Assembly (NCBI RefSeq): GCF_009647655.1
Contig: NZ_WJFD01000001.1
Coordinates: forward strand, 310,001 to 374,000
Direction of reading: 5' to 3'
Length of the DNA stretch: 64,000 bases
From: Chitinophaga sp. SYP-B3965
GTDB taxonomy: Bacteria > Bacteroidota > Bacteroidia > Chitinophagales > Chitinophagaceae
In this document: positions 44,101-53,272 of the stretch, piece by piece
Layout of the letters: every line of letters starts with the position of its first letter
Position numbering within the stretch: the stretch's first letter is position 1
The notes under the pieces: model-generated
What the model was told of the DNA's origin: nothing
Database searches by the model: none
Seen by the model: only the letters and a program-made list of their open reading frames with translations
Made by a program: the position numbers and the translations under genes

Positions 44101-46345
44101 TGTTGTCAAAACAACGGACGCTTCTGAAGCAGGTAACACCGGGGTATTTACAATCGGTTTACCCGCAGGTGTTACCGCAACGGAGGATGTCACGGTTACT
44201 TACACGATCACGGGTACGGCTGCTAATGGTACAGATTATACCACATTGAACGGTACCGCAATTATCCGTGCCGGTGATTTCAATGTACCAGTGAATGTAG
44301 CAGCATTGAGCGACCAGTTCATTGAAGGAGATGAAACGGTGATCCTCACCATCACAGGAGGTACCACACCTTCACTGGGCAGCTTTACAGCCGAAGCTGC
44401 AAATAGCGCTGCAACTGTTCTCATCACAGACGATGCTGCCAACCGCACATTGACGATCGTGAAATCAACGGATGCAGCAGAACCCACAACAGATGGTGAG
44501 TTTATGGTGAACCTGCCGAATAATGTTACAGCAACAGAAGATGTGACTGTTACTTATACGATTGCCGGTACAGCTGTGAACGGAACAGACTACTTCACAC
44601 TGAGCGGTACTGTGATCATCCCTGCCGGTCAGCCTGGTGCACCAATATCTGTAACGGTCATTGACAACGACCTTACAGATGGCAACAGAACAGTGGTGGT
44701 AACCATCACCGGCGGCAGCACCCCAACACTGGGCAGCTTTACACCGGGAGCGGCTGCAAACGCTACGGTAACGATCGCAGACAATGATGTGAAAGCATCT
44801 GCGAAATGGAAGAGCGCAGCCTTCACCGGTACCGGTGCAAACGGCGCAGCCAAAGCAGGAGATGCCATCACCTATACGATCTCCGTCCGCAATACAGGTA
44901 ATGTGAAACTGACCAATGTGATCATAAAGGATAACGTACCTGCCTTTACAGACTTTGTGAGTGCAGAAGAAAATATTACACCGGTAGGGCAAACCCTTAC
45001 CTGGACCATACCTGAAATAGCCGTTGGCGCTACCATTACACGTAGCTTCACTGTAAAAGTGGCCAATGATCTGTCCGGTGCATCCACCATCACCAATACC
45101 GCACAGGTTGATGATGGTAAGGGAACCGGGATGGAAAACACTGTTCCGGAAGATCCGAACAATCCCGGCAATCCATATCCTAATCCTCAACCGAATACAC
45201 CAGCTACTACCATACCGGTAGACAACGGCGGGGACGGTTCAGTAAGCTGGAAGAGTGTTAGCTATTCAGGTACTGGTGCTAATGGCGCAGTAAGGCCAGG
45301 TGATAACATTACTTATACGATTGCTGTTCGCAATGACGGTAATACCAAACTCACCAATGTAAGGATAGCAGATGTGGTGCCTGCGGGAACCAACTTCGTA
45401 AGCATTACCAACAATGGTGTACAAACGAACAGGAACCTGAGCTGGACGGTACCGGAAATACCAATTGGCGCCACAATAAGAGTAAGTTTTGTGGCAGCTG
45501 TGGCCAATGATCTCACAGGCATCACCAACATTACCAACACCGCACAAACAGACGGCGGTGGCGGTATGAGACCTACGGTTCCGGAAGATCCAAATAACCC
45601 TGGTAATCCAATGACGAATCCGCCAGCGGGCACACCATCTACCAGCATACCGGTAGATATCACGGCCCCCACTACCATCAACTGGAAGAGCGCAGCTTAC
45701 ACCGGTAACGCCGTACGTTTCGGCAGCCGCATCACTTATACCATTCACGTACGCAATACCGGTTATACTACGGTAACGAATGTGAACATCACAGATGCGA
45801 TCCCTGCAGGTACGGAGTTTGAAACGATTGCGAATGGTGGTACCAGAAATGGTAATGATCTAAGCTGGACGATTGCCAGCATTCCAGTGGGCACTACCAG
45901 TACGGTAAGCTTTACGGTGACAGTTGTAAGAGACCTTACAGGTATCCTGAATATCACCAATACGGCCAACGTAGATAATGGCAGCGGCCCGCAGCCAACT
46001 ATTCCATCTGATCCAACTGATCCTGATAAACCACATCCGTCACCACAGGCAGGCGCACCGTCTACCAGTGTACCGGTAGAAGTGAAAGACCTCATCTTCA
46101 ACAATGTGTTTACGCCAAACGGTGATGGTAAGAATGAGAAGTTTGTAATAGGTGGCCTGGAAAAATATCCGGGATCAGCGATCTACATCTACAACCGTTG
46201 GGGTGGTATGGTGTATCAGAGCAAAGATTACCGTAACGACTGGAATGGCTCCGGTCTCAATGAAGGAACGTATTTCTATATCCTGGAAGTAAGAAGACCG
46301 GAAGGAATTGCCGTACAAAAAGGTTGGGTTCAGATCCTGAGATAA
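20189..46345 (+). CDS. Giant T9SS-secreted multidomain surface adhesin (8,718 residues)
   Basis: One uninterrupted frame of 26.2 kb. A signal peptide (cleavage after A34 in PYAKAS) is followed by a beta-helix-like region at about 36-600 that opens with [16 protein letters not shown], akin to CSLREA-type starts. Seven LamG/DUF8202-like modules begin near residues 684, 1088, 1493, 1903, 2301, 2735 and 3154. Thirty-seven Calx-beta repeats run from 3768 to about 8200, three DUF11-like repeats start near 8205, 8353 and 8498, and a type-B T9SS sorting domain ([34 protein letters not shown]) closes the protein at about 8634-8718. The organisation resembles the gliding adhesin SprB and other large repeat adhesins. 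The acidic DDDN ends of the Calx-beta units suggest calcium binding. The downstream genes are a PorP/SprF-like and an OmpA-like protein, the usual surface partners. Ligand unknown. Confidence 0.93.
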   Translation: MKNLILLAKLRAMLQPRYLLLIIVSLLVVPYAKASVFPVTNTNDVGVGSLRQAILDANAAGAGPHSIVFNVYGNINIATSLPNITTSRLTIDGQNKITINANNTGSAFFTIQGNAVTVKGFTLLNNIGIAMYVQPNLDSVTIADMKVNTAGTANLDNIVYIVGATNHLTIRNITSDYGLETVSAPRFGRAFYFATGKQMNLRIEDIRIKGQTDAGVETLTMFAEFSATAPVDTATFKNITFATLDKVLRAGSTFKNVTFENTSFDDFVSGLDYAFMFDGVVEKVTFKKLFLDLKNRLAANPEKDYGIWFVSAASDIVLDEVDILQGGFYNVLFSSTATNITIKDSKIRNLPATHNASSNLVYFTGAVNGLTMTNVALESAPVDLIQYPLYFGSTLTNSQLNNITIKYAQFEGITVVGAITNAVWDGLKIEGVRDGINSVAAVTGLEIKNSVISSNLVAGTDAIEFGGSFPRTGVKLINNTLEGFGRSGLVVNMVNPTANFELTGNIIRSNGLHGIFLHAGTNVTKTINITGNNQIYNNGGSGVYSHTNDNTQGIVITGNSIYNNTIKGIELAAAANGNYKGANRPVIVSSAPAGAGTYTVNITIPVIATDAVGATYTVHVYANEVGTTPTSGRQLVATYTNVPAGTSPRTITHTGTAGGFWTATLSSAKGTSEFSEPMVISIIGPGGVNTGIGAWYRGDIGLSSEVWADVSGNGKSIPAAPSKPVVDSVTGINFNPTAVFTAPQYYGKGNAVDPATSVLGNGPLTSVGIFSVAQPTAINGSGIFYQMTTNGYPVGASPQWSNSTALWDAPYGYRVNVAWGGTLGQPQVWSFVKTTTNMSVFRDHNTVGNTNGAYPGTGLTGGNYATNLGVWHGSAYFQGSIPEIIIYKDISTLTATDRLKIESYLAVKYGATLDGTDYLASDASVIYTAAANAGYGRRITGIGRDDVSILLQKQSLSQDTGVVTLIAGNTIAPTNKLNSATIGNDKAFLLISDNGGTLLYNQAVTAVTATQRMLRVWKVEKTANWDDAADVTLEYQGGGSGSYLLISTDAAFSTVTKEVRLGANGAATVKGVDLPDGAYFTFGRSQKTPGGVLAGLQAWVKADEGIVVNAANVASGWMDQGPVTRNWTSIGNNNITWSKADINFNPSFNFTTTSYFSTPQFAGAFTAGEVFSVQYSNIPNSVAAAHFPWEFGGNSGTTLQHYNYSNGNIYSRFGRTTRPGFSLQGLDMQRAHLMNSWSATNDMAEGFDGKVYYSTNVNTPSFSFLANNYVGAGHLSVFNGHISEVLLFDRKLTAPERTQVNSYLAFKYGLTLKDAAGAATDYIASDGTTRMWTAAQNVGYNRRVTGIGLDDNGTLNQKQSVSQDSGTVVIALGNDIAASNGDNTNTITQDRSFFVFADNGGTAMFNTTVNAAPATQRMARIWKVQKTAWTDQNVTLSVNDTTDNIVPQHLLISNDPSFSSGVVVLPLTNGKITLNSSQLADGAYFTFGIYLKGPGGVAAGIGAWYRGDYGLSTAQWTDFSGRNINLRQDIINNRPGVRNIGTNFNPAAIFSGAQYFGKTGVIDPATSVMGNDLMQNISVYSAATTDLLAAAEAGALFSQMTSNGYPVIASSYHGNGNSYWDAPYSFRQNTPWTGTFGAPYVWNFTKRLNGMGIYRDRATLIADNTARDFAGGNGANYASNIGTWNGGGYYMRGTISEVVIYKEIGTHSATDRLKIESYLALKYGTTLNQTPASNYLASDGSVYWDATANAGYAQRITGIGKDTTTALHQKQSKSVNNGFVTIAMGNAIAASNADNAGSITNDRSYLVFGDNNGLTTYSNNITGITGVSKVMPRTWKVDKTNWADQDITLKIPDTRQKTYLIVSADATFGAGDAAYLMTDSLVTLNSSSLPDNSYFTFARDPLSPNGVNDGIALWLRADDGVSGGDKWSDYSGFDNHALQPATASRPVTDARATNFNYGFVFDGTNDFLNINTTRVDPSNATIFTVASGSGYNAYRDLISSGSTIGMEFRITNTGLTNYLETDGVSIAGGGGLNTLIPNRPYILSATQNNTTNGIKLYQNYGLDGTGTSTLTPATQNLIGIGYRSFGPAFYWLGNINEVVIYNKVLNDGQRLKVESYLALKYGITINQTAPTNYLASDSSVYWTAATNGAFNKHITGIGRDDLTRLNTKQSLSQDTGFVTIALGNDVALTNELNAGAITNDKSFFLFANNTGVARYAIPVTATNSKYRMERVWKVEKTNWTDQNVTLKATFTDKDNYLLISTDPTFATIAQELPVDNTGKITLSSSLLAQGYYFTYGSDIKSPGGVANGLKLWVKADDGVLQTDGSVVSSWSNMANAAPGYKVEQTVASLQPKFVAAGSKLLNFNPAVLFDGGDELKNLTPVLPNTSPFSMIAVGKDTRAVISGWMAPLSMGTGGNSPAMDLAKDGYSPNGWNPWIDGSAPVEWPGGSALLFNGNTGGTNQQSQIFALSTENASTVAVDNIVSWVDGYREQTTLDAKRQASIGTQAYVGSSGTPGEGWNGLVPEAIIYDRNLTDAEMRAVQTYLAIKYGVSMDQRTPVNYVLNDASVIWDAATNSGYKNNIAGIGRQDASALDQKQSRSVNAGAQVAIGLGALADNNIANTNNFTADRTYLIWGDDGTSTLFKTPLTGHAVANYRMARVWKTQMTASVGNIQVAVPFDALPNAQQTFLLVSNDATIDGTDQSYPLTEISVNGVKYYAATIAAANAQYFSFASSIKAPGGVPGTALWLRSDYGTSSTTNNTSIDTWTDFASNLNNVTQVTPASQPLYLNNAAGNINFNPVVKFDGVNSGMTGGSILKTDTYNAAAAFLVSNQAAANAAVLFTEPNVTGASPNYFSLMTTWSDNLVYWDAPFTGSRISYNTGGINNQTILWTTTSNTLLPANRQAIYRNGTSMVTGNGTAVFTGNNSTFSFGRNGAGAPYNGRIGELIIYTSALTPIEQQRINTYLSLKYGTTLNAGATDYLATDGTTTVWNATTNATYKNNIAGIGRDDVEGLTQKQSSSVNAGLQVALGLGGLATDNPANTNTFSADKSYLVWGDDNADTVFTTAVTHPDANYRMARVWKVQKTGTVNDVQVAIRNSAIVIPERASLLVSDDAAFTTNVTAHTLSALSLNGQDYYSAIASLNDGQYFTFATELKAPGGVTGSTLWLRPDVGAGTGTDGEAVANWKDQAALANHALQVTPALKPVFANNGADNINFNPIMKFNGAQEMNLAFSKLPSGVSDRTLIGVTRMNNLTGTKYILGYGAAVLNQGAGILSNSGQPYFTVYSGGLGGGSLVVGKPDVIVGTWKNNGATRTLSVYSKMVQLATNAAFTASTVAGNAKIGSGTFTATEFMNGAIGDVIVYPVELDAVKRRRVESYLSLKYGYTMTGNYLATDGTTVTWDATANGGAYNNNIAGIGKDDIEDLQQKQSRSVNAGELLTVGLGSIAATNTANSSAFAADKSYFIWGSTAGAVTANSTDLPGCIQERLTREWKIQTTNFDNTAAPVDLEFDLTGITRYGTAPEHYALLVDKTGSGNFAGLSPSDYSLIPATAVTGDKVSFDNVTGLPAGAVFTLVTRNAVTPVAKLVADNTTATAASSCINSDGWLYFKDPADPDKYIAAIDPNGNTIDPALISATIAVNRNMVTELGKSSVGNDYGTQLMRRMVQIAYTGGSLTVNGGVKVRLFWNPAEKAAAESALTARGVTGAQTWTWYKHTGDVTATLADLTAGGLNNITILSPSTGVADGVDYVEFNSIQDFSVFGAVTTANQILGITKVQDGTEGTADGSFSISLPAGLTATEDVTVNYNVSGVAVNGTDYTSLSGTIILPAGSNGVTLPIPVTDDKIIEQTETVVVTLSNGIGNTSASAYTINSTQGNASLDIIDNDSNDPLRTVLNISSAGNATEPSTDGAFTISLPTDVTAAEDITATYTIGGTATAGGDYVTLSGTVLIPAGQNSVPIPVVVSDDQVIENLETVILTATGGSSATFAFTAGTGATVNITDEDNTPANRVISVTKSADASEPSTNGAFRVSLPFGVSASEDITVNYTIGGTAGNGTDYTTLSGTVIIPAGQNGVPVDVTPAPDQIIENTETVILTVTGGNSTSFNFTASPTAAAATVNIADDDNTPANRVIKVVVARDGVEGGVGLRFDFVLPAGIRLSENVTINYTVSGTAIKGTDYTPNPGPHFSGTATLTTGTMGGVSTIASVVDDQIIEGTETVVITINSASSGSFTFTADPVEGSATATITDNDNTAADLELSVTKSADAVEAGTNGGFNISLAGGKTATEPVTVNYTITGTAASGTDYTTIPVSVVIPAGQNSVLVPVAAINDNIIELTETVVLTVTGGTSSSFVFTPGAANSATVNITDDENTPANLRVRVLPDRDGVEGGASIRFNFALAPGVASSETVTIHYTISGTAVKGTDYDGMTISHFSGTAVINSGSTSTVGPVVDDKIIEGDETVVITIDDASSGSFTFTPDPVEGSATQKIIDNDNIPANLQLSVTKTTDAAEPATNGAFSISLPAGVTVTEDVTVNYTTGGTATGGTDYTALSGTVTIPAGSTSVPVPVTLLPDQIIENTETVVLTLTGGTSASYTFTASATNGNATVNITDDDNTAANRKLSISNTGDGAEPSTNGSFSISLPGGVTSSEDITVNYTIGGTATNGADYTTLSGTAVIPAGQPSVPVTITVTDDATIEVTETVVLTITGGTSTSFAFTPDGTNGNASINITDNDNTLANRTLTIEKTADAAEPGTNGAFIVSLPLNVLAAEDITVNYTIGGTATGGTDYASLSGTLTIPAGQNSAALPVVSMIDDQLIELTETVMVTLTGGTSTSFSYVASATDGNAQVDITDDDNSPANNVLSIEKLTDAEEPSTDGTFRISLPTNVRSAEDITVNYTIGGTGTNGTDYTTLSGTVLLPAGQNSVLLPVDVIDDKIIENTETVTITINNSSSASFAFTPSATIGNATVDLIDDDNTPANKVLIVTKTSDGAEPAVDGAFSIALPAGVSSSEPVTVNYTISGTATGGTDYTTLTGTVTLAPGQNDVPIPVDVNDDAFVENTETVILTLTNGASTSFTFTASTTNGNATVNIGDEDNTTVSRVLSVFNDGDAAEPGTNGAFKISLPPGVFSSEDVTVNYVVNGSTALGGVDYTALSGSVILPAGQNSVPVPVIVSIDDIIEGDEYVNLTITNGTSASFAFTASPTEGTNIVNIADDDNTGTNQVLTLTKAADAAEPGTNGSFRISLPLGVTSATDIDVTYNIDGGSSATPALDYQPITGTIIIPAGQNSIAVPVNVVDNLMIEPAESVILNITAGTGTNGFAYTVAGGGTATADITDNDFVTNSKVVLITKVSDAIEGGAHGQYRISLQPGITSSEDVVATFNLTGSTAIPADYNLLGLTGGNIVIPAGANSVVIDVDAIDDASVEGPEDVTLNLTGANSASFAFTIDPASSGATVNIVDANAASSTLLQVIKVADAGEPLANTTFNIEFAGAATSAFPVTVGYVVSGTASSGLDYQSFGTIIIPPGTNSLPIPVTVIDDEVIEPTETMTFTILSGSALDGGGNAFIFPPDPANDDITIDITDNDASAANQVLKVVKTTDAAEPGTNGAFTVSLPGNYVASSDITLIYSLTGSATGTTDYNVNTIVLPAYTNSVSIPVEVVDDLVIEMPETVTLNLGTSTDANGFSYTADPTNGAATVTIADNDNTPANKVFEAGILGDGEEGGANGQFILGFYNGYISSEETTVNYTISGTATDGTDYTIMTGTAVIPALNGGVVVNVFVTDDEMIEGNESVVLTITDGSSTNFTYTPNGSNGTATVTIIDNDATASNQELTVAQTADGVEGGANGAFSIKLPGTTTAAEPITVNYTITGTATPGSDYTALSGTIVLPAGQNSILVPVGVVNDLLIENAETVILTLTGGTSANFTYTGSNSATVNIADNDNTTSNNSLRVVKTTDAAEPGTNGVFTINLQGVGISSSEDVTVNYTITGTAISGVDYTIPGSIVLPAGQNSVPVSVAVIDDRLIEPLETVILTLTGGTSTSFTFPVTASPTFSQATMNITDNDNTAADREISVIKTADAAETTPVSAGGFLVKLPDGVTASQDVTVNYTIGGTATGAADYVALTGTVIIPAGQNSVAVPVTVADDDLIENPETVSITVTGGTGVGLSFTASSTASATMNITDNDNTPANRTIRVQVANNGTEGVPGTPGGVRINFLLPPGVVSSEPVDIHYTISGTGVLGTDYLPFSAIPQHFSGTITMSSGSSLVAMASTTVDDQIIEGLESVVITITGATSASFTFTPDPAEGSTTATITDNDNTPANRELSVTKTADASEPGNNGQFSVSLPAGVTVTEPVTVNYTITGTATNGTDYITLPGTVTIPANVTSIPVDVTLLPDQIIENLETVILTITGGTSPGYTFTPGATNSATVNIGDDDNTLGNNVLTITKTADGAEPGTDGAFSVRLPAGVTASEDITVNYTIDGTAANGTDYTTLTTSVILPAGQNSVPVPVEVTEDLAIEGNETVTLTLTGGTSTSFTFTGTTSATVNISDDDDIPANRVVKVVFTQDGTEDGALIRMRFELPAGVISSEAITINYSKSGTAIFNTDYRGVTLAQFNGSATIFPGNNSSTLYGGVVIDDQIIEGPETVVVTITNITSSGSFVYTADPVQGTATTTIVDNDNIAANREISVTKTTDASEPTNNGAFSVSLPAGVTASEDITVNYTISGTATNGTDYTTLPGTVIIPAGLTSIPVDVSLLPDQIIENTETVILTVTGGTSASFTFTANTTPATVNIGDDDNTLANNVLTITKTADAAEAGTDGAFSINLPAGVTASEDITVNYTIGGTATNGTDYITMTTSVVIPAGQNSVPVPVTASPDQVVEGTETVILTLTGGTSTSFTFTGSVSATVNISDDDNIPANLVLSVTKTADASEPGTNGAFSVSLPSGVSVSEAITVNYTISGTATNGTDYTTLGGTVTIPAGQNSVPVDVSLLPDLIIEGTETVILTLTGGTSTSFTFTGSTSATVNISDDDNTVANRVISVTKTADATEPGTNGAFSVSLPTGVSASEPITVNYTITGTATNGTDYTTLGGTVVIPAGSTSIPVDVSLLPDLIIENTETVILTLTGGTSASFAFTGSTSATVNISDDDNTPANRVLSISNNGDGSEPSTNGAFSISLPAGISASEAITVNYTITGTATNGTDYTTLGGTVTIPAGDNSVQVPVTVMNDLVIEGTETVILTLNGGTSSSFVFTGSTSATVNIADDDNLPANLILSVAKTTDATETGTNGIFTISLPNGVTATEAITVTYSIAGTAASGTDFTAPATTVVIPAGQNSVPVTIPAIDDKIIENAETVELTITAGTSTSYTFSASPVNGTASLDIVDDDNTPANFTLTAVNNGDATEAGTNGAFTISLPNTITAAADITVNYTISGTAANGVDYTTLNVTVTIPAGQNSVPVDVIASPDQIIEGDETVILSITGGTSGVGNFTSGSNATVTIADDDNTPANTVLTITNAGDGAEPTTNGSFSISLPTGITASEAITVNYTIGGTAANGTDYTTLTGTVVLAAGQNSVPVPVTVTDDLLIEPTETVILSLNGGASASFVFTGNNAATVNIADDDDTPANKVISVANSGDAAEPGTNGSFTISIPVLLAEDLTVNYTITGTAVNGTDYTTITGTAVIPAGQHSVPVAVTVSDDQIIENAETVILTLTGGTSANFTFTGNTSATVNISDDDNTPANTVLTVTNTGDGAEPSPNGSFSINLPANVTAAEDITVNYTIAGTAVNGTDYTTLTGTAVIPAGQNSVPVTVAVTNDQIIENTETVILTLTGGISANYTFTGNTSATVNIADDDNTPANKELSVTNAGDAAESGTNGVFNISLPLNITAAEDITVTYTIGGTATSGADYTPLTGTVIIPAGSTSMTVNVIPAPDMVIEHTETVILTITGGISGSNTFTANATNNNATVNITDEDNTAATRVLNVVKTTDASEAGNTGVFTIGLPAGVTATEDVTVTYTITGTAANGTDYTTLNGTAIIRAGDFNVPVNVAALSDQFIEGDETVILTITGGTTPSLGSFTAEAANSAATVLITDDAANRTLTIVKSTDAAEPTTDGEFMVNLPNNVTATEDVTVTYTIAGTAVNGTDYFTLSGTVIIPAGQPGAPISVTVIDNDLTDGNRTVVVTITGGSTPTLGSFTPGAAANATVTIADNDVKASAKWKSAAFTGTGANGAAKAGDAITYTISVRNTGNVKLTNVIIKDNVPAFTDFVSAEENITPVGQTLTWTIPEIAVGATITRSFTVKVANDLSGASTITNTAQVDDGKGTGMENTVPEDPNNPGNPYPNPQPNTPATTIPVDNGGDGSVSWKSVSYSGTGANGAVRPGDNITYTIAVRNDGNTKLTNVRIADVVPAGTNFVSITNNGVQTNRNLSWTVPEIPIGATIRVSFVAAVANDLTGITNITNTAQTDGGGGMRPTVPEDPNNPGNPMTNPPAGTPSTSIPVDITAPTTINWKSAAYTGNAVRFGSRITYTIHVRNTGYTTVTNVNITDAIPAGTEFETIANGGTRNGNDLSWTIASIPVGTTSTVSFTVTVVRDLTGILNITNTANVDNGSGPQPTIPSDPTDPDKPHPSPQAGAPSTSVPVEVKDLIFNNVFTPNGDGKNEKFVIGGLEKYPGSAIYIYNRWGGMVYQSKDYRNDWNGSGLNEGTYFYILEVRRPEGIAVQKGWVQILR
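22238..31480 (+). repeat. Seven LamG/DUF8202-like modules of the adhesin
   Basis: Each module of about 400 residues opens with a G-G-V...LW.RAD.G segment and a W.D.S motif, passes through a concanavalin-like sheet ending in EVVIYK, and then shows an [11 protein letters not shown]...YLASDG...GIGRDD...QKQS block and a closing RVWKVEKT...YFTF block. Modules 1 and 3 are the closest pair, sharing long stretches around NGYPV, WDAPY and [12 protein letters not shown]. The last module runs into a unique segment with a few Cys ([16 protein letters not shown]) before the Calx-beta array. LamG-like folds usually bind glycans. Confidence 0.75.
31490..44793 (+). repeat. Array of 37 Calx-beta repeats
   Basis: Counting the core pattern [13 protein letters not shown]...[18 protein letters not shown]...[12 protein letters not shown]...[17 protein letters not shown]...ATVNI.DDDN gives 37 units of about 117-120 residues (351 bases in the most regular stretch, about 40922-41640). 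Units 4, 6, 21 and 24 belong to a divergent subtype with RDGVEGG and HFSG motifs and an inserted loop. Neighbouring units differ mainly in silent or conservative changes, indicating expansion by unequal crossing over. Confidence 0.9.
38735..40921 (+). repeat. Tandem duplication of a three-repeat superunit within the Calx-beta array
   Basis: Units 21-22-23 (38735-39835) and 24-25-26 (39836-40921) have the same order: one divergent HFSG/NGS-type unit, one unit with the LLPDQIIEN and NIGDDDNTL motifs, and one unit with TTSV and NISDDD motifs. The copies are 1,101 and 1,086 bases. This points to a relatively recent duplication of a 1.1-kb block. Confidence 0.7.
44801..46085 (+). repeat. Three DUF11-like repeats before the sorting domain
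   Basis: Three units of about 145 residues start [26 protein letters not shown] and [14 protein letters not shown]. Each continues with ITYTI.VRNTG, a TNV.I.D.VPA motif, an LSWTI..I..G segment and a Pro-rich linker ([10 protein letters not shown]). They probably form a rigid stalk next to the outer-membrane anchor. Confidence 0.75.
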
Positions 46346-46353
46346 TAATACTC

Positions 46354-46387
46354 ATGCGGATCACAGTGTAAAAGCTGTGGTCCGCAT
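46354..46387 (+). promoter_or_regulatory. 13-bp hairpin between adhesin and PorP/SprF genes
   Basis: Arms at 46354-46366 and 46375-46387 pair over 13 positions (one G-T) around an 8-base loop. No T-tract follows; the right arm ends 5 bases before the first ATG of the next gene. It could attenuate transcription, protect mRNA ends after cleavage, or hide the start codon at 46393, favouring the ATG at 46402. Confidence 0.6.
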
Positions 46388-46392
46388 ATAAA

Positions 46393-47406
46393 ATGCAACT
46401 TATGCAGCGCACAATTAAAATTTACATGCTGGTACTGCTGCTTGCCTCGGCAGCACTGCCTTCCCTGGCTCAGCAGAATGTACAGTTCAGCCAGTACATC
46501 TTTAATGGCCTGAGTGTGAATCCTGCCTATGCAGGATATAAACAGGATTGGTACGTGAATACCATCTACCGCCATCAATGGGCAGGTTTCCCCGGTGCTC
46601 CGCGCACAGGCGGCATTTCCGTGGATGGACTCACCGGTGCCAATGATGGTAAGGTAGGAGTGGGGGCACAGGTGATGTTTGATAAATTAGGTCCGCAGGA
46701 TGCACTGAGCCTGTACCTCAATTATGCTTACCGGATCCCGCTGGACAATGAAGATACGCGCAGGCTTTGCTTTGGTATCGGAGCAGGTGTTACGCAATAT
46801 TCCATTGACGGTTCCGCTTTAGCATATGTGGATAGCGATGATGAAGCCATCCCTACCGGCAAAGCCAGCACATGGGTGCCGGATGCACGTTTCGGTGTTT
46901 ATTATTACACGTCGAAGTTCTATGCAGGCTTATCCGTGATGGACCTTTTCTCCCTGTATACAGATGCTACGAGGTATACCTGGAAAGGCAACAATTACGC
47001 GGCCATCCGGAAAACACAGCACGTTTATTTTACAGCAGGTACACTTGTTACCTTATCGCCTGAACTGCAGCTGAAACCTTCCATATTAGTGAAAGAAGAT
47101 TTTAAAGGGCCCACCAGTGTAGACCTCAATGCCTTCCTGCTCATCAGTGAACGGTTGTGGATAGGAGGTTCTTACCGTACGGATATGAACCTGTGGAATA
47201 AACAGAACCTGGATAAAAGCCTCAATCCTGTGAATGCGGCCAGCGCTATGTTAGAGTTCTATGTGAATGAACAATTACGGTTAGGATATGCATATGATAT
47301 GAACGTGAATAAAATGGCCGGTCAATCTGGCGGGTCACATGAAATATCTATTGGTTTCCTGTTCCCGTCCAGGAAATTTACGTTAACCAATCCCCGTTAC
47401 TTTTAA
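46393..47406 (+). CDS. PorP/SprF family type IX secretion outer membrane protein
   Basis: This 337-residue protein has a signal peptide (LVLLLASAALPSLAQQ) and the family start VQFSQYIFNGLSVNPAYAGY, followed by a predicted outer membrane barrel with alternating hydrophobic strands and a final GFLFPSRKF strand. PorP/SprF proteins pair with large T9SS type-B adhesins and help them reach or stay on the cell surface (SprF is needed for SprB in Flavobacterium). Position directly after the giant adhesin supports that partnership. Starts at 46393 or 46402 are both possible; the latter clears the hairpin. Probably co-transcribed with the OmpA-like gene 17 bases downstream. Confidence 0.93.
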   Translation: MQLMQRTIKIYMLVLLLASAALPSLAQQNVQFSQYIFNGLSVNPAYAGYKQDWYVNTIYRHQWAGFPGAPRTGGISVDGLTGANDGKVGVGAQVMFDKLGPQDALSLYLNYAYRIPLDNEDTRRLCFGIGAGVTQYSIDGSALAYVDSDDEAIPTGKASTWVPDARFGVYYYTSKFYAGLSVMDLFSLYTDATRYTWKGNNYAAIRKTQHVYFTAGTLVTLSPELQLKPSILVKEDFKGPTSVDLNAFLLISERLWIGGSYRTDMNLWNKQNLDKSLNPVNAASAMLEFYVNEQLRLGYAYDMNVNKMAGQSGGSHEISIGFLFPSRKFTLTNPRYF

Positions 47407-47423
47407 TTTTAAACTGCCCGATC

Positions 47424-49232
47424 TTGAAGCGATATTACTTACTCATATTAGTGCTGGCAAGCCTGCAGCTTTCCGCACAGGAACAGAAAAGCGAAACGCG
47501 GCTGGCGGATGAAGCATATGCCCGGGAGGAATTTGCAGTAGCCGGCAGCCTGTATCAACGCACGATTGAACATAAAGGGAAACGCGCACCACTGGAATAT
47601 TTTTTAAAGCTGGCACACAGCTTTACGGAAACCGGTAATTACCGGCAGGCAGCCGGATGGTATGAACAGATCATATTAAGGCCGGATTGTCCTGCTGCTA
47701 CTTATTTTGCTTATGGGGAAGTATTGAGGAATATGGAAGCGTATGATTCAGCCCGCGTGCAATATCAACGCTTCCATACCTCTAATGCTGATAGTCTTGT
47801 GTTAAAAGAAGCAGCCCTGAAAGGTTGTGAGCTGGCAACACAATGGCAGCAGCGAACACCCCGGCTCAGTAAACTGGAAGGCATGAAGGAATTGAACACC
47901 AGCTATTCAGAATGGATCAGTGGCGTGGTGAACCAGGGGCTGTTGCTGGTAGGGAATGGCTATCGGAAATTACGATTGAATGACGGATCGGAATCAAACC
48001 CGGCTACAGATAAAAGAACGTATCAGCCTTATTATAAAGCATACGTTTATCAGCAATATTCTCAGGGCAATTCTACGATGTACCTGGAATCCATGTTGCC
48101 AAAAGTATTAAAGAAATATGATTACCACATTGGCCCTGCCTGTTTCAACAACGCGGAAGATACATTGTATGTAACCGTGAATGAACAGGTGATGCCAAAG
48201 GTTGCGAAAAAGAAAGGCGTGATTGGTGTAAGGCGCCTGGCCTTGTACCGCGCGGTGAAACAAAACGATAATTGGTCTCCCCTTGAAATATTGCCTGTTC
48301 TGAATATGGACGGGTTTTCATCAAGCCATCCTGTATTAAATCATGATGGTGATGTGCTTTATTTTGTATCTGACCGGCCGGGAGGTATAGGGCAAACAGA
48401 TATCTGGTATAGCGAAAAACAGCCGGATGGTAGCTGGGGCAAGCCAGTGAATTGCGGTGCACGGTTGAATACAGTAGCTGCTGAAACTTTTCCCACCTTT
48501 AATGAAGAAGGCGCTATGTACTTCTCCAGCAAAGGGCATCCCGGCATGGGCGGCTACGATATTTACCGGGCAAAAGGAAGTAAAGCTGAATGGGAGACAC
48601 CGCTTAATATGCGGGCTCCTTTCAACTCCGGTGCCGATGATATGGGGCTGGTGCTGAAAAGGAATGGATATGAAGGGTTTTTCTCTTCTAACCGTGTAGG
48701 AGGAATGGGTTCTGATGATGTGTATCATTTTTTAGATCCTGTTTATTTCAGCAGGCTGGATAACATGATCAATCCTAAGGCGGATAACACTACAGAAACA
48801 AATACAAACACCACCGCCACCACTACCACTACACCAAACATAAAAAGAGAACTCACGCCCGAAGAACTTGAGCAGAAACATGCGGTTGAAAAACTCCGCT
48901 TCCTCTATGACTTTAATAGCGTAGTCCTCCTGGCGGAATCCCGCAAAACACTGGATTACGTATTAGGCATTATGAAGCAGCACCCGGACTGGAAACTGAT
49001 GGTACTTTCCTTCACAGACAGCCGCGGCCAGGATGAATACAACCTGGACCTTTCCGCCCTGCGCTGTTACGCCGTAATAGATTACCTGGTAGAAAGAGGC
49101 ATTTCTTCCAAACGTTTATACTATAAGAACATGGGAGAGGGCTACCCCGTAAACCCCTGCAAGGACGGTGTTCCCTGCACTGAATCACAACAAAGAGAAA
49201 ACAGGAGGTCCGAGCTGAGGATCATTTACTAA
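47424..49232 (+). CDS. PD40 repeat OmpA-family lipoprotein-like/periplasmic protein
   Basis: Translation appears to begin at a TTG (47424), as the signal peptide MKRYYLLILVLASLQLSAQ starts there and there is no in-frame ATG nearby. After TPR-like helices (about 25-150) come WD40-like PD40 repeats with LNHDGDVLYFVSDRPGGIGQ, NEEGAMYFSSKGHPGMGGYD and GFFSSNRVGGMGSDD (about 290-430). A Thr-rich linker leads to a C-terminal OmpA peptidoglycan-binding domain, with FDFNSVVLLAES at its start and S..R...V..YL..RGI, N.GE and RRSELRI motifs. About 602 residues. This triad order (adhesin, PorP/SprF, OmpA) is common in Bacteroidota and suggests the protein ties the adhesin complex to the cell wall. Confidence 0.88.
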   Translation: MKRYYLLILVLASLQLSAQEQKSETRLADEAYAREEFAVAGSLYQRTIEHKGKRAPLEYFLKLAHSFTETGNYRQAAGWYEQIILRPDCPAATYFAYGEVLRNMEAYDSARVQYQRFHTSNADSLVLKEAALKGCELATQWQQRTPRLSKLEGMKELNTSYSEWISGVVNQGLLLVGNGYRKLRLNDGSESNPATDKRTYQPYYKAYVYQQYSQGNSTMYLESMLPKVLKKYDYHIGPACFNNAEDTLYVTVNEQVMPKVAKKKGVIGVRRLALYRAVKQNDNWSPLEILPVLNMDGFSSSHPVLNHDGDVLYFVSDRPGGIGQTDIWYSEKQPDGSWGKPVNCGARLNTVAAETFPTFNEEGAMYFSSKGHPGMGGYDIYRAKGSKAEWETPLNMRAPFNSGADDMGLVLKRNGYEGFFSSNRVGGMGSDDVYHFLDPVYFSRLDNMINPKADNTTETNTNTTATTTTTPNIKRELTPEELEQKHAVEKLRFLYDFNSVVLLAESRKTLDYVLGIMKQHPDWKLMVLSFTDSRGQDEYNLDLSALRCYAVIDYLVERGISSKRLYYKNMGEGYPVNPCKDGVPCTESQQRENRRSELRIIY

Positions 49233-49248
49233 TACACACACACCTGAG

Positions 49249-49278
49249 AAGATCGCTGCCCATCCTGGCGGCGATCTT
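49249..49278 (+). terminator. Terminator after the adhesin/PorP/OmpA operon
   Basis: A 12-bp stem with arms 49249-49260 and 49267-49278 and a 6-base loop CATCCT, one G-T pair, followed by the T-rich CTTTAG. It closes the operon 17 bases after the OmpA stop. Confidence 0.75.
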
Positions 49279-49364
49279 TCTTTAGCCCCCAACCCCACGC
49301 ACAAAACTATTTGTGTACTACCCCTCATATATTACCCTTAACATTTCACAAAACGCCAATGCTC

Positions 49365-49372
49365 TACATTTG
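49365..49372 (+). promoter_or_regulatory. Candidate -7 element TACATTTG for the orphan kinase
   Basis: An exact TAnnTTTG match ending 13 bases before the ATG at 49386. The predicted leader is only about 6 bases, so the mRNA may be nearly leaderless. The -33 region has only TTTC at the right distance. Confidence 0.35.
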
Positions 49373-49385
49373 ATGTACACGTTTT

Positions 49386-50666
49386 ATGAAAAAATTCATC
49401 AGAGCAGCATTAAATGCAGGGGTACAGCCTTCTCAGCCTATTGCTGAGCAAAAGCAGGTAAAGTCCCTTAACAAGGGATGCCTGGTGGCGGTGCTATTGG
49501 CTTTTTTGCTCGTTATCCTCAATGGTTGCACAGGTTATTATATCCTGGCGGCCACTTATCTTGTGTCCATAGCCTGCACACTGGGCGTTATTGCTTTGCA
49601 GAGATACGGTTATTACATCACAGCCCGTTACCTGGCTGTATTGGAGAGCATGGCGCTGTTCACCTTTGTGGCTGTGGCCTATCATAACAGGGTAGAACTA
49701 TTACTGCTTTTTAATATCCTCACCATTGTATTATTATTTGATAACCCCTGGGAGCGCTATTCACTGGGCGTTTTGAATGTGGCATTGTTCACCTGCACGA
49801 GGTTGTATGTGGATACGCATCCTCCGCTGATCAGCGAACTGCCTTTCCTGCGGGAGATCTTCAGTTATGTGGTGGCAGGTACTTTCCTCGGGCTGATCAT
49901 CGCCAATTACAAAAAAGAGCAGCGGCATAACCGGGAATTGCTGGAACGTGCTAACCGCAAGCTGGCAGGGAAAGCAGAAACGTTGAAGAACCTGAACGAA
50001 GTAAAAGAAAAGGTACTTTCTATATTGTCCCACGATCTGCGCCAGCCCCTGGCCAGTATGAAATCTTTAGTAGCATTGTCCGACGATGTGGAACGCAAGC
50101 TGTTTAGATCGTTCACCAAAAAAGTAGAAGGCCACCTGGATAATGTATTGCTCAGCCTGGAGAATACCATGCACTGGGCCTACTTTCAGATGAAAGGGAT
50201 AAAGGCAGCACCTGTCGCCTGTAAAGTAAATGATACCTTACTGCCGCTGAAGATGCAGTTCCAGGAAAGCCTGAAGGAAAAGGAAATAACCCTGTTGATA
50301 TACGTGTCTGAAGATGCTGTGTTATATGCGGACCCGGAGCACTTTTGCATTATCCTGCGGAACCTTTTATCCAATGCCGTTAAGTACACGCCCAGGGGAG
50401 GTATTGTGAGCATTGCCGCCAGGAGAAGGCTGGATTATATGGAGGTAGCCATTACAGATACCGGTATGGGGATAGACAATATGCTGATGAAAAGGCTCTT
50501 TGACCTGGAATTACATTTCACCTGTTTTGGAACGGAGAATGAACATGGGGTAGGGCTGGGCCTGCTTGTGGTAAAAGAACTGGCGGAACTGAATAACGGG
50601 AGTGTGGAACTTGCCAGCGAAGTGGGGAAAGGTACCACCGCGCTGCTGAACCTTCCCCTTTGCTGA
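49386..50666 (+). CDS. Membrane sensor histidine kinase (orphan)
   Basis: A 426-residue protein with about five or six TM helices (residues 30-175), a short coiled linker, a HisKA domain with H216 in ILSHDLRQPLASMKS, and a HATPase domain with N-box RNLLSNAVKYTP, G1 DTGMGID and G2 GVGLGLLVVKEL. There is no extracytoplasmic sensor domain; sensing would occur in the membrane, as in 7TM-type kinases. No response regulator lies next to it: the nearest is at 19.3-19.9 kb and has its own kinase. The upstream terminator and candidate promoter make it a separate unit. Confidence 0.88.
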   Translation: MKKFIRAALNAGVQPSQPIAEQKQVKSLNKGCLVAVLLAFLLVILNGCTGYYILAATYLVSIACTLGVIALQRYGYYITARYLAVLESMALFTFVAVAYHNRVELLLLFNILTIVLLFDNPWERYSLGVLNVALFTCTRLYVDTHPPLISELPFLREIFSYVVAGTFLGLIIANYKKEQRHNRELLERANRKLAGKAETLKNLNEVKEKVLSILSHDLRQPLASMKSLVALSDDVERKLFRSFTKKVEGHLDNVLLSLENTMHWAYFQMKGIKAAPVACKVNDTLLPLKMQFQESLKEKEITLLIYVSEDAVLYADPEHFCIILRNLLSNAVKYTPRGGIVSIAARRRLDYMEVAITDTGMGIDNMLMKRLFDLELHFTCFGTENEHGVGLGLLVVKELAELNNGSVELASEVGKGTTALLNLPLC

Positions 50667-50809
50667 AAGTTGAAACCGGACATACCCTGTACCAAAAGCG
50701 GACACTTTCTGCTGCTTTTACTCCTGTAACCAATTCATAATCAATACTCATCAAAATTGGTATGTTTTTGTGGGAAGGATAGGCGATCCATCCCACTTAA
50801 TTTACTCCT

Positions 50810-53170
50810 ATGTTCAGAAATTATTGCAAGATCGCTTTCAGAAATCTCCTGCGTAACAAGACGTTCTCATTTATTAATATCAGTGGCCTGGTGCTGGGTA
50901 TGGCCAGCGCTATGCTGATCTTATTATGGATACAGCATGAAGTAAGCTATGATCGCTTCCATCATCACTCAGAACGGCTGTTTGAAGTATGGACGAACAA
51001 TGTGATAGAAGGAAAGGTACAGTCTAATGTAAATACGCCTGAATTAATGGGGCCGGCTATCACGGCGGACATTCCGGAAGTGGAGGCTGTGTCCCGCTTT
51101 GGTGGTGGCGGAGGCTTATTGTTCACTTATGGAGAGAAGCAGATCACAGGTGCCGGGAATTGGGTGGATCCTGCTTTTCTGAAGATCTTCAATTTCCCGC
51201 TGGTGGAGGGGGATATTAATACCCTGCTGAATGATCCTTTTAGTATTGTTCTCACACAGCAACTGGCATATAAATTATTCGGGAATGTTTCTGCCCTGGG
51301 TAAAGTGTTGCGTGTAGGTACAGATCAGAACTTCACGGTGACGGGCGTGCTGAAAGACCTTCCGGGCAATTCCACTTTTGAGTTTGAATACCTTAACTCC
51401 TCTATGTTACGGCAGTCTAAAGGTTTTACAGATAAGGACTGGACGAATGTGGGCCCACGCACTTATGTACTGCTCAAACCCAATGCTTCCCTTGCTGTTG
51501 CGAATGATAAATTGAAAGGGATGATCAGTTCCTATAGTAATAAACGTTCCGGCACGGAATCATTTTTGTACCCGGTGAGCCAGGAATATTTATATGGGAA
51601 GTTCGAGAATGGTGTGCCGGTGGGCGGCAGGATTGAAAAAGTGCGGATCTTTGCGCTGATCGCAGGCTTTATTTTGCTGATAGCCTGTATCAATTTCATG
51701 AACCTCTCTACTGCACGCAGTGAAAAACGCGCTAAAGAAGTAGGCATCCGTAAAGTAGCAGGCGCCAACAAAGAAGCGCTGATAGGCCAGTTCCTGGGAG
51801 AATCTTTGCTGATTGCTTTCATAGCAGGCGTGCTGGCTATTTTGACGGTTATACTTGTATTGCCTTCTTTTAATTTATTGATCAATAAAGAACTGATATT
51901 TCATTTTAATAAACCGGAATGGTGGCTGGCTGGTGTTGGCTTCATTCTGCTCACAGGTTGCCTGGCGGGTAGTTATCCGGCCTTGTTCCTCTCCCGTTTC
52001 AGGCCTGTACAAGTGCTGAAGGGTAGCTTTAAAAATGTGCATGCGCTGGTTACACCCAGAAAAGTACTGGTGGTGTTGCAATTCTCTTTTGCTATCGGTC
52101 TTATCATCTGCACGATCATCATCCGGCAACAATTAAAATATGGGCAGGAGCGGGAAACAGGTTATGAACGCAGAAACCTGGTGTACACCTTTATGACAGG
52201 AGAGGTGCGTAAAAATTACCAGCTGATCAAAGACGATTTGTTGAATAACGGTTTTGCGGCAGCGGTCACCAAAACCCAAAATCCTATTACGCAGGTATGG
52301 AGTACAGGGCTTAGCATGCAATGGAAAGGAAAACCGGAGAATGAAAAAGTGATGGTGAAACGTTATGCTACCGATGGTGATATGGTAAAGACCTTTGGCA
52401 TGCAACTCGTGCAGGGCAGGGATATTGATGTGAAAGTATATCCTACAGATTCAACAGCTTGCCTGATCAATGAAGCCGCTGTTAAAACAATGGGTTTTGC
52501 CAATCCTATAGGTGAGATCATCTTTGATGATCCTCTTCAGTGGCATGTGGTAGGGGTAGTGAAAGATTTTATCTCAGAATCCCCCTATCAGGCTATTAAA
52601 CCATTTATGGTAAAAGGACCTAAGGAAGGCATGAATGTTTTACACATTAAGTTAGGCGACAAATATACTACAGCGGAAGGACTGGCAGGTGTGGAAGCGG
52701 TTTTCAGAAAGTATAATCCTCAATATCCTTTTGATGCGTTCTTTGTGGATGAACAATATGCTAAAAAGTTTGGGGAGCAACAATTCATGACCCGGTTAAT
52801 AGGATTGTTTTCCGGTCTCGCCATCCTGATCGCCTGCCTTGGTTTACTGGGATTGGCTATATATATGGCGGAGAACAGGACGAAGGAAATAGGCATCCGT
52901 AAGGTGATGGGCGCTTCTGTGGCCAGTATCACGCGCTTATTAACGATGGATTTCATGAAACTGGTAGTGGTGGCACTATTGATCGCCTCCCCGGTGGCCT
53001 GGTATTTTATGGATCAGTGGCTGGATAATTATAACTACCGGATCCATATGAGCTGGTGGATCTTTGCGTTGGCGGGAATGGCAGCCATTGCCATTGCTTT
53101 TCTGACCATTAGTATTCAAACCATCCGTGCTGCCAGTGTCAATCCTATTAAAAGTCTGCGTTTGGATTAA
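50810..53170 (+). CDS. FtsX/MacB-type ABC transporter permease
   Basis: A 786-residue permease with the Bacteroidota signature start YCKIAFRNLLRNKTFSFINI. TM1 is followed by a MacB-type periplasmic domain (about 45-270) and an FtsX domain with three TM helices and the KRAKEVGIRKVAGA motif (about 310). A second half repeats the layout, ending with the ENRTKEIGIRKVMGA motif and three more helices. Such two-half permeases work with a LolD/MacB-type ATPase, in efflux or cell-envelope signalling. No ATPase gene is adjacent, as is usual in this phylum, where many permease copies share ATPases. Substrate unknown. Confidence 0.92.
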   Translation: MFRNYCKIAFRNLLRNKTFSFINISGLVLGMASAMLILLWIQHEVSYDRFHHHSERLFEVWTNNVIEGKVQSNVNTPELMGPAITADIPEVEAVSRFGGGGGLLFTYGEKQITGAGNWVDPAFLKIFNFPLVEGDINTLLNDPFSIVLTQQLAYKLFGNVSALGKVLRVGTDQNFTVTGVLKDLPGNSTFEFEYLNSSMLRQSKGFTDKDWTNVGPRTYVLLKPNASLAVANDKLKGMISSYSNKRSGTESFLYPVSQEYLYGKFENGVPVGGRIEKVRIFALIAGFILLIACINFMNLSTARSEKRAKEVGIRKVAGANKEALIGQFLGESLLIAFIAGVLAILTVILVLPSFNLLINKELIFHFNKPEWWLAGVGFILLTGCLAGSYPALFLSRFRPVQVLKGSFKNVHALVTPRKVLVVLQFSFAIGLIICTIIIRQQLKYGQERETGYERRNLVYTFMTGEVRKNYQLIKDDLLNNGFAAAVTKTQNPITQVWSTGLSMQWKGKPENEKVMVKRYATDGDMVKTFGMQLVQGRDIDVKVYPTDSTACLINEAAVKTMGFANPIGEIIFDDPLQWHVVGVVKDFISESPYQAIKPFMVKGPKEGMNVLHIKLGDKYTTAEGLAGVEAVFRKYNPQYPFDAFFVDEQYAKKFGEQQFMTRLIGLFSGLAILIACLGLLGLAIYMAENRTKEIGIRKVMGASVASITRLLTMDFMKLVVVALLIASPVAWYFMDQWLDNYNYRIHMSWWIFALAGMAAIAIAFLTISIQTIRAASVNPIKSLRLD

Positions 53171-53272
53171 GAGCGAAGGAAATACTGCATTTTTTGACAC
53201 TCATCAAATAAAGCGCTGGAAAGTTTAAAAAATTACTATTTTAACCTCCTTAAAGTCTACTCTAAAGCTTTT

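Noticed and set aside
31490..44793. Many long antisense frames opposite the Calx-beta array
   Set aside because: They repeat with the array period and arise from its codon bias (GTN/ACN-rich repeats); they lack starts, known motifs and consistent ends.
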